Part shown: one piece after another, positions 9,260 to 17,262 of the stretch
Layout: every line of letters begins with the position of its first letter
Numbering within the stretch: the first letter of the stretch is position 1
From: Bacillota bacterium
Lineage (GTDB): Bacteria; Bacillota; Clostridia; Peptostreptococcales; Anaerovoracaceae
Reading direction: 5' to 3'
Assembly: GCA_017405645.1 (NCBI GenBank)
Contig: JAFQZZ010000029.1
Location: forward strand, 1 to 60,755
Length of the DNA stretch: 60,755 nt
Program-made: the position numbers and the translations under genes
Notes under the pieces: generated by a model
What the model saw: only the letters and a program-made list of their open reading frames with translations
The model's database searches: none
What the model was told of the DNA's origin: nothing

Positions 9260-11036
9260 TGTCTTTCTTCTCCTCCAAATCCACCCGGATCGCCAGTTCC
9301 TCCAGCTGGATCTCCTCGATCTCGCCGGGGGCGCCGCTCATCATGCAGACGGCGTTCTGGTTCTTCGGGAAGGCAATGACTTCGCGGATGCTGTCACTGC
9401 CGGATAAAAGCATCACCAGGCGGTCCAGGCCGTAAGCCAGCCCGCCGTGAGGCGGTGTGCCGTATTTCAGCGCTTCCAGGAAGAAACCGAATTTTCTCTC
9501 CCGGTCTTCCTCCTGAATGCCCAGCGCATTGAACATTCTCTCCTGCAGGACCTGGTCGTGGATACGGATGCTGCCGCCGCCCAGTTCGACGCCGTTCAAC
9601 ACGATATCGTAAGCCAGGGCCTTGACCCTGCCCGGATCGGATTCGAGGTATTGCAGATCCTCCGGATTCGGCATGGTGAAGGGGTGGTGCATGGCATAGT
9701 ACCGGCCGTCCTCTTCATTGTATTCCAGCAGCGGGAAATCCGTGACCCACAGGAAATTGTACTGATTCTTATCCAGCATTCCCATCCGGTCCGCCAGTTC
9801 TCTTCTCAAAAATCCGAGGGAATCAAACACGACTTTCGGCTTGTCCGCGACGATCAGAAGCAGGTCTCCCTCTTCCGCTTCCATCCGTTCGAAAATGGCG
9901 TTCATCTCCTCTTCGGTCATAAACTTGGCAAAAGACGACGTCATCTTTTCGCCCATCTTGACCCAGGCCAGGCCCTTGGCGCCAAAGGTCCGGATCAGAT
10001 CCACTAATTTATCCACTTCCTTCCGGCTGAACTTGTCGTTGCAGCCCTTCAGGTTGATGCCCCGGACATCCTTTCCGTCCGCCACGGCGCCCGCAAAGAC
10101 ACCGAAGCCGCAGTCTTTCACCAGGTCGTTGAGGTATTTCAGTTCGAATCCCACCCGGGTGTCGGGCTTGTCCGAGCCGAAGCGCTCCATGGCTTCCTGA
10201 TAGGTCAGCCGCGGGAAAGGCGTGGAGATGTCGATCCCCATGACCTCCTTCATCAGCCGGGTCAGGAACCGCTCCTGAACGGCGATGATGTCTTCCTGGT
10301 CCACGAAGGACATTTCGATGTCGATCTGGGTGAATTCCGGCTGACGGTCCGCTCTCAGGTCCTCGTCACGGAAACACTTGGCGATCTGATAGTATTTGTC
10401 GGTGCCGGCCACCATCAGGATCTGCTTGAACATCTGCGGGGACTGGGGCAGCGCATAGAAATGGCCCTGGTTCACCCGGCTGGGGATCACATAGTCCCGG
10501 GCGCCTTCCGGCGTGGGTTTGATCAGCATCGGTGTCTCCACATCCGTGAACCCTTCCTCGTCAAAGAAGTTCCGGGCGCATTTCGTCACCTTGTGCCGGA
10601 ATGCCAGGTTCTGCTGCATGCGAGGTTTTCTCAGATCGAGAAAACGGTATTTCAGCCGCAGGTTTTCACCCACGTCGTCGTCATCCTTGATGTAGATCGG
10701 CGGTGTCTGGGCTTCGGAATAAATGGTCAGCCCTTCGCAGAACAGTTCCACTTCGCCGGTGGGAAGGTCCTTGTTTTTGGATTCCCGTTCCCGGACGATC
10801 CCCGTCACGCCGATCACGTATTCGCTCCGAAGCCGGTCCGCTTCTTCAAAGGCCTTTTCATCGATATCCTTATCGAAGACCACCTGCATGATCCCGGTCT
10901 TGTCCCTCAGATCGCAGAAGATCAGGCCGCCCAGGTTTCTTCTCTTCTGGACCCAGCCGTTCAGGGTCGCCCGTTTCCCGGCATCGCCGATCCGGAGTTC
11001 CCCGCACATATCGGTCCGTTTCATTACACTGCTCAT
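9252..11036 (-). CDS. aspS: Aspartyl-tRNA synthetase
   Basis: A 594-residue class IIb synthetase of the bacterial type. The N-terminal OB anticodon-binding domain carries GWVQKRRNLGG. The catalytic core has class II motif 2 around FRDEDLRADRQPEF and the bacterial insertion (GAD) domain near residues 290-420. Motif 3 is near GLAYGLDRLVMLL. ATG 11036 follows AGGAGG. It is 15 bases after hisS, the common hisS-aspS pair. Whether the enzyme also charges tRNA-Asn cannot be read from this window. Confidence 0.96.
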   Translation of the reverse strand: MSSVMKRTDMCGELRIGDAGKRATLNGWVQKRRNLGGLIFCDLRDKTGIMQVVFDKDIDEKAFEEADRLRSEYVIGVTGIVRERESKNKDLPTGEVELFCEGLTIYSEAQTPPIYIKDDDDVGENLRLKYRFLDLRKPRMQQNLAFRHKVTKCARNFFDEEGFTDVETPMLIKPTPEGARDYVIPSRVNQGHFYALPQSPQMFKQILMVAGTDKYYQIAKCFRDEDLRADRQPEFTQIDIEMSFVDQEDIIAVQERFLTRLMKEVMGIDISTPFPRLTYQEAMERFGSDKPDTRVGFELKYLNDLVKDCGFGVFAGAVADGKDVRGINLKGCNDKFSRKEVDKLVDLIRTFGAKGLAWVKMGEKMTSSFAKFMTEEEMNAIFERMEAEEGDLLLIVADKPKVVFDSLGFLRRELADRMGMLDKNQYNFLWVTDFPLLEYNEEDGRYYAMHHPFTMPNPEDLQYLESDPGRVKALAYDIVLNGVELGGGSIRIHDQVLQERMFNALGIQEEDRERKFGFFLEALKYGTPPHGGLAYGLDRLVMLLSGSDSIREVIAFPKNQNAVCMMSGAPGEIEEIQLEELAIRVDLEEKKDIE

Positions 11037-11051
11037 CTTACGTTTTTCCTC

Positions 11052-12290
11052 CTATAGCTGTTCTGTATCCTCAGCGGAAACGGTGATCTGTTCCCCCGTC
11101 TCCATGTCTTTCACGCTGAACGCCCCGGCGGCCACTTCGTCATCGCCGATGATGATGGCTTTTTTCGCGCCGATCCGGTTGGCGTATTTGAACTGGTTCT
11201 TGAAGTTCCGGCCCATCATGTCCATCTGGACGCTGCGGCCCTTCTTCCTGAGTTTCCTCGCCAGTGCAATGCCGAAGCTCCGGGCCTTATCCCCCATGGT
11301 GATGACCATGTAGTCCACCGAAGCTTCCTCCGGCACTTCGATTCCCTCTTCCGAGAGCATCAGCATCAGCCGTTCGATGCCCATGCCGAAACCGACGCCC
11401 GGGGGTTCCGGTCCGCCGATCTGCTCCACCAGGTGGTCGTACCGGCCGCCGCCGCAGACCGTGCCCTGGGCCATGCCCTTCGTGGACACGAATTCAAAGG
11501 CGGTCTTGGTATAGTAATCCAGCCCCCGGACGATGCCCGGATCCACGATGAAGGGAATGTCCATATCCTTCAGGATGGACTGGAATTCCTCGAAATGAGA
11601 GCTGCATTCCTCGCAGAGGTAATCGATCATCATCGGCGCGCCTTCCACGATCTTCTGGCAGTCCTTGCAGTCCAGGATCCGCATGGGGTTCTTGTTGAAC
11701 CGTCCCTGGCAGGTGCTGCAGAGCTGGCCGTATTTCGGCTCCAGGAAGGCTTTCAGGGCCTCCCGGTGCTTCGCCCGGCAGACCGGACAGCCGACGCTGT
11801 TGATCCTCAGCTCCACTTCCTTCATCCCAACCGCTTCCAGCATATCCGCGGCGACGCTGACGATCTCCGCATCCGCCACCGGGCTTTCGGTGCCGAAGAT
11901 CTCGGTGCCGAACTGGTGGAACTGGCGGTAGCGCCCCTTCTGCATCTTTTCATAGCGGAAACAAGGGGTGATGTAATACATTTTTGTGGGCTGCATTTCC
12001 TTGAACAATCCGTTCTGTACGAAGGCCCTGGCCGCCGGTGATGTGCCCTCCGGCTTCAGGGTCAGGTTCCGCCCGCCCAGGTCATCGAAAGAGTACATCT
12101 GCTTTTCGACAACGTCCGTGGTGTCGCCGACGCCCCGGACAAAAAGCTCGGTGTGTTCAAACATCGGCGTACGGATCTCCTTCATTCCGTAACGGCCGCA
12201 TATATCCCGAAAAAGGCCCTCCAGGTACTGCCATTTCCCCGACTGGGAAGGCAGGATATCGCTGGTGCCCTTAGGTGCCTGTGTCAACAT
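11052..12290 (-). CDS. hisS: Histidyl-tRNA synthetase
   Basis: A 412-residue class IIa synthetase that charges tRNA-His. It begins MLTQAPKGTSDILPSQSGKW. The histidine A motif region GLDYYTKTAFEF and motif 3 GFGMGIERLMLML are present, with the C-terminal anticodon-binding domain after about residue 320. An insertion between residues 165 and 215 carries two cysteine pairs (CPVC, CSTC, CKDC), as in some clostridial HisRS. ATG follows GAGGAGAA. It is the first gene of a 12-gene operon, behind a promoter at 12340-12368. Confidence 0.96.
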   Translation of the reverse strand: MLTQAPKGTSDILPSQSGKWQYLEGLFRDICGRYGMKEIRTPMFEHTELFVRGVGDTTDVVEKQMYSFDDLGGRNLTLKPEGTSPAARAFVQNGLFKEMQPTKMYYITPCFRYEKMQKGRYRQFHQFGTEIFGTESPVADAEIVSVAADMLEAVGMKEVELRINSVGCPVCRAKHREALKAFLEPKYGQLCSTCQGRFNKNPMRILDCKDCQKIVEGAPMMIDYLCEECSSHFEEFQSILKDMDIPFIVDPGIVRGLDYYTKTAFEFVSTKGMAQGTVCGGGRYDHLVEQIGGPEPPGVGFGMGIERLMLMLSEEGIEVPEEASVDYMVITMGDKARSFGIALARKLRKKGRSVQMDMMGRNFKNQFKYANRIGAKKAIIIGDDEVAAGAFSVKDMETGEQITVSAEDTEQL

Positions 12291-12315
12291 GGTCTTTTCT
12301 CCTCTATCTGTACTG

Positions 12316-12332
12316 CGGGGATAAAGTCCCCG
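12316..12332 (-). other. Stem-loop at the 5' end of the hisS transcript
   Basis: A six-base-pair stem (CGGGGA with TCCCCG) and a five-base loop. It begins at about the predicted transcription start, seven bases past the -10 box. It is not followed by a U-tract, so it is not a terminator; a 5'-terminal hairpin commonly slows RNA decay. Confidence 0.45.
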
Positions 12333-12339
12333 ATATTAT

Positions 12340-12368
12340 ATTATACTTTTTTTTAGCCCGCTATGCAA
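12340..12368 (-). promoter_or_regulatory. Sigma-A-type promoter for hisS
   Basis: The -35 box TTGCAT (12363-12368) and -10 box TATAAT (12340-12345) are separated by exactly 17 bases. The -35 box overlaps the hemZ stop codon. Confidence 0.8.
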
Positions 12369-13782
12369 ATAATAATTGATATTTCCGGTTCAGCATCTCA
12401 TCGATCCGGTCGATATAGATCTCGAAATTGGAAACGTTGGCGGAACGCTCGATCCGGGTCTCGGCGGAAAAGTACCGTTTGCTGATGCCGCCGGCCCCAA
12501 GGGCGATCATGGTCTGCTGCTCGTCCATGGTCCGGATGTTGTACAGGCACTCCTTTCCCGGCAGGCAGTAGCCCACATTTTCATAATTCCCGGCCATATA
12601 TTTCTGCCGGTAGAGATAATACGGCTCGTAACCGGCCTGCTTCATATATGCCTGGGATTTGGCCACCATATCCGTCAGCACGTCCCCGTGCTTCAGGTGG
12701 TATTCTTCGTCCTCCATTTTCAGCCGGGACGCCCGCTTCAGCGCCAGGGTGTGGATGGTGATGTTCTCCGGCCCCAGGGCCGTCACCTGTTCCAGCGTAT
12801 CCATCAGGTCCTCCGGGCTTTCCTCCGGAAGCCCTGCGATCAGGTCCATGTTGATGGTGCCGATGCCGGCTTTCCGGGCGGTCTCAAAGGCGGTCAGGAT
12901 CTCCTCCGGAGTGTGGGACCGGCCGATCAGGTCCAGGGTCCGCTGTTTCATGGACTGGGGATTGATGCTGATCCGGTCGATGCCGAAGCTTTTGATCACC
13001 TGCATTTTTTCGAGCGTAATGGTGTCCGGCCTGCCGGCTTCCACCGTGAATTCCCTGCACCCGGACAGGTCGAATTCCCGGAAGATCGCTGTCAGCAGAT
13101 CCTCCAGCTGATCCTCCTCCAGGGTGGTGGGAGTCCCGCCGCCGATGTAGAAGGAATCCGCTTTCCAGCCGGTCCTTTGCATTTCGGATCCCACGTATTC
13201 GATCTCCCTGTACAGGGCCGCCAGATACCGTTCCACGTCGTCTTTTCTGGGGATATTGGACGTGAAGGAACAGTACACGCAGCGGGTAGGACAGAAAGGA
13301 ATGCCCAGATAGATCCCGGCGCTCTTCTCCCCTTCCGGTTTCGCGAAGGGATACTGGTTGTGAAGGATCTCCATCAGCAGCTCCGTTTTCTCCGGAGAAA
13401 GGTAATAGTACTCCTTCATATGGGTGCGGATCTCCGCTTCCTTCCATCCCCTGTCCTTCAGATCCCGGACGATTTTGCCGGGCTTGACGCCGGTCAGGGT
13501 CCCCCAGGGCAGGGTCTTTCCCGTGTGGGTACTCAGCGCCGTATAGATCCCCCGTTTCACTGCGTTTTTCAGTTCTTTTTTCTCTTCAAAAAGACGTTCC
13601 GGCGGATCATAATCACTCACAGGGCGGGAAATCCGCTCTCCGTCAAAAACAACGGAAAAGCTTTGAGCATTTGCCAAAGCTTCCTCCACATTCAGCTCAT
13701 ATTCACCCTTCGGAACAAACATCTTGATCAGTTCCTCGATCTCGTTGGCAGGGAACTGATTCGTTATCGTTATTGTATACAT
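12361..13782 (-). CDS. hemZ: Radical SAM coproporphyrinogen III oxidase-like protein HemZ
   Basis: A 473-residue radical SAM enzyme. The [4Fe-4S]/SAM site is CPTRCVYC at about residue 169, followed by YIGGGTPTTLEE and the INMDLIAGLPEE block, typical of the HemN/HemZ/HemW family. The extra N-terminal domain of roughly 160 residues before the cluster motif is the HemZ pattern known from Bacillus and Clostridia. No other haem genes are in the window, so oxygen-independent coproporphyrinogen oxidation is only one possibility; the family also includes haem chaperones. It lies in line with the rel-dtd-hydrolase genes, separated from them by a short 7-bp repeat array. Confidence 0.85.
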   Translation of the reverse strand: MYTITITNQFPANEIEELIKMFVPKGEYELNVEEALANAQSFSVVFDGERISRPVSDYDPPERLFEEKKELKNAVKRGIYTALSTHTGKTLPWGTLTGVKPGKIVRDLKDRGWKEAEIRTHMKEYYYLSPEKTELLMEILHNQYPFAKPEGEKSAGIYLGIPFCPTRCVYCSFTSNIPRKDDVERYLAALYREIEYVGSEMQRTGWKADSFYIGGGTPTTLEEDQLEDLLTAIFREFDLSGCREFTVEAGRPDTITLEKMQVIKSFGIDRISINPQSMKQRTLDLIGRSHTPEEILTAFETARKAGIGTINMDLIAGLPEESPEDLMDTLEQVTALGPENITIHTLALKRASRLKMEDEEYHLKHGDVLTDMVAKSQAYMKQAGYEPYYLYRQKYMAGNYENVGYCLPGKECLYNIRTMDEQQTMIALGAGGISKRYFSAETRIERSANVSNFEIYIDRIDEMLNRKYQLLFA

Positions 13783-13793
13783 TTTCTCAGCCT

Positions 13794-13835
13794 GTAGCTT
13801 GAAGCTTGAAGCTCGAAGCTATTAGCTTATAGCTT
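13794..13835. repeat. Six 7-bp tandem units between hemZ and the metallo-hydrolase gene
   Basis: The units GTAGCTT, GAAGCTT, GAAGCTC, GAAGCTA, TTAGCTT and ATAGCTT run head to tail and all share AGCT. They fill most of the 69-bp intergenic gap. No promoter or terminator is obvious inside them. Confidence 0.7.
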
Positions 13836-13851
13836 CCTGCTCCCAGCTCCC

Positions 13852-14478
13852 TTAAAAAAACGGATTATACATCTGCTCCATTCCAATCGTTGTGAACCCT
13901 TCATGACCCGGAAAGACCTCGATCTCCGGATCCAGCACGAACAGTTTGCTCCGAATGGAATTAAATAAGTCCGCCGTACTGCACAGAGGGAAATCCGTCC
14001 GGCCGATGGAACCCCGGAACAGGGTATCACCGGAGAACAGCCACTTGTTCTGCGGCAGCAGGATACAGATGCCGCCAGGGGAATGGCCCGGCGTATGGAT
14101 GATCTTCAGCGTTTCCCCGCAGAAGGGGATCTCATCCCCGTCGTTGAGCCACTTGTCCGCCTCCAGGGAGATGGGCTGGGGGAACATGTACCGGGAAGAA
14201 TTGTAGTCCGGGCTGGCCAGCAGCTCCTTCTCTTTGAAATGCGCCAGCAGCGGAGCCCCGTACTTTTTGCGGTACTCCTCCACGCCGCCGATATGGTCCC
14301 CATGGCCGTGGGTCAGGATGATGAACTTCACCGCGAGTCCCTTGGACCCGATGAAATCCTCCATCTGGGTATTCTTTCCGCCGGGATCCACGATGAATGC
14401 TTCCTTCTGCTCCTCATCATACACCACATAAGTATTCACCATAAAGGGTCCTGTATAAAAATGCTTCATCATCAACAT
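13852..14478 (-). CDS. Metallo-beta-lactamase fold hydrolase (glyoxalase II-like)
   Basis: A 208-residue single-domain zinc hydrolase. The metal ligands are in THGHGDHIGG, then GHSPGGICI and the FSGDTLFRGSIGRTD block of the glyoxalase II-like group. Substrates of this group are often thioesters such as S-lactoylglutathione or bacillithiol analogues, but the true one is unknown. The start is placed at ATG 14478, eight bases after GATGAGG; a GTG at 14487 would sit on that ribosome site. It is 13 bases downstream of dtd, a pairing seen in many Clostridia. Confidence 0.88.
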   Translation of the reverse strand: MLMMKHFYTGPFMVNTYVVYDEEQKEAFIVDPGGKNTQMEDFIGSKGLAVKFIILTHGHGDHIGGVEEYRKKYGAPLLAHFKEKELLASPDYNSSRYMFPQPISLEADKWLNDGDEIPFCGETLKIIHTPGHSPGGICILLPQNKWLFSGDTLFRGSIGRTDFPLCSTADLFNSIRSKLFVLDPEIEVFPGHEGFTTIGMEQMYNPFF

Positions 14479-14491
14479 TGTCTTCACCTCA

Positions 14492-14941
14492 TCAAAACAT
14501 CTTCGTGCTGTCCAGCATCAGCGTTACCGGTCCGTCGTTTTGGATATCCACCAGCATTTCCGCCTGGAAGATTCCCTCTTCCACGTGGACCCCGTTGGCT
14601 TTCAGTTTTTCGTTGAAATACTGGTACAGCCGGTTGGCGGTCTCCGGATCGCCGGCTTCCGTGAATCCCGGCCGCCGTCCCTTCCGGCAATCCCCGAACA
14701 AAGTGAACTGGGATACCGAAAGCACTTCGCCCCCCACGTCCGCCAGGGACAGGTTCATCTTTCCGTTTTCATCCTCAAAAACCCGGAGGTTCGTCACTTT
14801 GTCCGCGATATAATCCGCGTCCTTTTCGGTATCGGCCTTGCCGACGCCCAGCAATACCACAAATCCTTTTCCGATCTGCCCGGTGATCTTTTCCTCCACC
14901 GTCACGGATCCGGACTTTACTCTCTGCACGACTGCTCTCAT
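14492..14941 (-). CDS. dtd: D-aminoacyl-tRNA deacylase
   Basis: A 149-residue DTD, which hydrolyses D-aminoacyl-tRNA (and glycyl-tRNA-Ala) to keep D-amino acids out of protein. The two catalytic-site motifs are SQFTLFGD and [11 protein letters not shown]. It begins [13 protein letters not shown]. The same frame is open much further upstream, but that part overlaps the rel gene and has no similarity. The ATG follows GAGAGGAAA. The rel-dtd order is conserved in Firmicutes. Confidence 0.96.
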   Translation of the reverse strand: MRAVVQRVKSGSVTVEEKITGQIGKGFVVLLGVGKADTEKDADYIADKVTNLRVFEDENGKMNLSLADVGGEVLSVSQFTLFGDCRKGRRPGFTEAGDPETANRLYQYFNEKLKANGVHVEEGIFQAEMLVDIQNDGPVTLMLDSTKMF

Positions 14942-14967
14942 TTTCCTCTCCTCTGTCTGTTGTCTCT

Positions 14968-17184
14968 CTATGTCGTCGCCCGGTAAGCCTCCTGCACGCC
15001 GGGCACATTTTTCAGCTTGGTCAGCACCCGGTTCATCTGTCCTTTCTCGGTGATGCTGACGGTGGCGTCGAAGATGGCCTTCCCATCCTTCGTGGTCTTG
15101 ATGCTCAGGTTCTTGACGTCCACATCGCATTCCTGTAGGGCGATGGACACGTCCATCAGCAGCTTCCGGCGGTCTTCCGCCACGATATTGATCTCCGCCT
15201 CGAAGGTGTGGCCCTCCAGGGCGTCGTCTTCCCATTCCACCTCGATGAACCGTTCCTGCTCCTCTTTCGGCAGGGAGCGGATATTGGCGCAGTCCCTCCG
15301 GTGGACCGAGATCCCCCGTCCTTTGGTGATGTATCCGACGATATCGTCTCCCGGCACCGGGGTGCAGCACCGTGCGAACTTGATCATCAGGCCTTCGATG
15401 CCCTTGACCCGGACGCCGGTAGCGTCCTTCTTCACCAGTTTTTCCCGGGGACTGGGTGCTTCTTCTTTCGGGTTCAGCAGTTCGTATTCCGCCGCCGAGA
15501 TCTCCTGCTGCTGTCTCTTCAGCTCCTCGTTCTCTTCCTCCCGGTACATGTCCACCAGAAGGTTGGCCACTTTCGTTCCCGGGATCCCGCCGTAGCCCAC
15601 GGCGATGTACAGGTCGTCCACTCCCGGAAGCTTGAACTGCTTCGCGATCCGGGCCAGCCACTGCTGCCGCAGCAGCTGCCTGGAATCATATGCTTTTCTC
15701 TTGACGGCCTTCTCGATCATGATCCGGCCTTTTTCCAGGTTTTCCGTCCGGTTTTCCCGGCGGAACCACTGTTTGATCTTATTCTTGGCCTGGGTGGTCT
15801 TGACGATGCTCAGCCAGTCCGACCCGGGGCCCTTGCTGTTGGGGTTGGTGATGATCTCCACCACGTTGCCGTTCTCCAGCACGTGGTCCAGGGGCACCAT
15901 CTTGCCGTTGACCTTGGCTCCGGTGCACTTGATCCCGACCTCCGTATGGATCTTGAAGGCGAAGTCCAGGGGCGTGCTGCCGGTGGGCAGCTCCACGACC
16001 TTGCCTTTCGGCGAAAAGACGAATACCTGGTCCGAGAACATGTCCACCTTCAGGGATTCCATGAATTCCGTCGGGTCGTTCACTTCCTTCTGGAGCTCGA
16101 TGGCCTGTCTCAGCCAGGCCAGCTTCTTCTCCGAGTCTTCGTGATAGCTGTTGACGCCGGCCTTGTATTTCCAGTGGGCCGCGATGCCGTATTCCGCCAC
16201 CTCGTGCATTTCCCGGGTCCGGATCTGGACCTCGAAAGGCGCCTTGTATTTCCCGATCAGCGTGGTATGGATGGACTGGTACATGTTGGGCTTCGGGATG
16301 GCGATGTAGTCCTTGAACCGGTCGTAGATCGGCACCCACATGGTATGGACCAGCCCCAGGATGGCGTAGCAGTCCCCGATGGTGTCCACGATGATGCGGA
16401 TGGCCGCCAGGTCGAAGATCTCGTCCAGGGTCTTCCCCGTCTGCATCTTTTTGTAGATGCTGTAATAGTGTTTATACCGCCCGTAGATCTCATACTCGAT
16501 ATTCATCTCGTCCAGCTTCGGCCGGAGTTCCTCGATGACCTTCTCGATGTAATCGTCCTGGGTGAATTTCTTCATTCTCAGCCCGGTCACCAGACTGTAA
16601 TAGACTTCCGGTTCCAGGGCTTTCAGCGCCAGGTCTTCCAGTTCGAATTTGATTTTGGAAATACCCAGCCGGTCCGCCAGCGGCGCGTAGATGTCCAGCG
16701 TCTCCTGGCATTTTTCAATGATTTTGGCGTCCGTCATGTAGTTGATGGTCCGCATGTTATGCAGCCGGTCCGCCAGTTTGATGATCAGAACGCGGATGTC
16801 CTTGGTCATGGCCAGGAACATCTTTCTCAGGTTCTCAGCCTGCCGTTCTTCCTTATTGGTGGATTTGATGATCCCCAGTTTGGTCACCCCGTCCACCAGG
16901 GCGGCGATGTCCTCCCCGAAGTACTGTTCGATGTCTTCGTAGGTGTAATCTGTATCTTCCACCACGTCGTGCATCAGGGCGGCGGCAATGGTCTGGGAAT
17001 CCATGCCCAGCTCCGCCAGGATCTTGGCCACTTCGATCGGGTGAATGAAATAGTCTTCGCCGGAACGGCGCTTCTGGCCTTCATGCGCCTTCTGCGCCAG
17101 GTCAAACGCTCTGCCGATCAAGTAGAAATCATAATCCGGATTGTATTCTTTTAAATAGTCTAAAAACTCATCTCTGGTCATCAT
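14968..17184 (-). CDS. rel: Bifunctional (p)ppGpp synthetase/hydrolase Rel
   Basis: A 738-residue stringent-response enzyme. The HD hydrolase domain (about 30-190) has [10 protein letters not shown] and [12 protein letters not shown]. The synthetase domain (about 230-350) has [13 protein letters not shown], and the [10 protein letters not shown] segment carries the RxKD motif of the manganese-dependent bifunctional Rel group. TGS (about 385-445), a conserved cysteine region with [16 protein letters not shown], and a C-terminal ACT domain follow, so ribosome-binding regulation is intact. I choose ATG 17184 over a GTG at 17193 because the latter overlaps the AGGTGAG ribosome site. Confidence 0.96.
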   Translation of the reverse strand: MMTRDEFLDYLKEYNPDYDFYLIGRAFDLAQKAHEGQKRRSGEDYFIHPIEVAKILAELGMDSQTIAAALMHDVVEDTDYTYEDIEQYFGEDIAALVDGVTKLGIIKSTNKEERQAENLRKMFLAMTKDIRVLIIKLADRLHNMRTINYMTDAKIIEKCQETLDIYAPLADRLGISKIKFELEDLALKALEPEVYYSLVTGLRMKKFTQDDYIEKVIEELRPKLDEMNIEYEIYGRYKHYYSIYKKMQTGKTLDEIFDLAAIRIIVDTIGDCYAILGLVHTMWVPIYDRFKDYIAIPKPNMYQSIHTTLIGKYKAPFEVQIRTREMHEVAEYGIAAHWKYKAGVNSYHEDSEKKLAWLRQAIELQKEVNDPTEFMESLKVDMFSDQVFVFSPKGKVVELPTGSTPLDFAFKIHTEVGIKCTGAKVNGKMVPLDHVLENGNVVEIITNPNSKGPGSDWLSIVKTTQAKNKIKQWFRRENRTENLEKGRIMIEKAVKRKAYDSRQLLRQQWLARIAKQFKLPGVDDLYIAVGYGGIPGTKVANLLVDMYREEENEELKRQQQEISAAEYELLNPKEEAPSPREKLVKKDATGVRVKGIEGLMIKFARCCTPVPGDDIVGYITKGRGISVHRRDCANIRSLPKEEQERFIEVEWEDDALEGHTFEAEINIVAEDRRKLLMDVSIALQECDVDVKNLSIKTTKDGKAIFDATVSITEKGQMNRVLTKLKNVPGVQEAYRATT

Positions 17185-17218
17185 ACTTCTCACCTGACTT
17201 CCCTGCTGCAGCGTACAG

Positions 17219-17247
17219 AAAGGTGCGCATGTATACGCATACGCACC
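17219..17247 (-). terminator. Possible weak terminator after secDF
   Basis: A ten-base-pair stem with one wobble (GGTGCGTATG with CATGCGCACC, 17222-17247). On the minus strand it is followed only by TTTCT, so read-through into rel is likely. No promoter is visible between it and rel. Confidence 0.45.
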
Positions 17248-17262
17248 CCTATTGTTTATACT

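Noticed and set aside
14942..15661. 240-residue N-terminal extension of dtd
   Set aside because: It overlaps rel in another frame; the DTD fold starts at the ATG at 14941, which has a ribosome site.
15208..17154. 648-codon plus-strand frame opposite rel
   Set aside because: Antisense shadow; composition dominated by His, Asp, Gln and Val as expected from reverse reading, with no recognisable domain.
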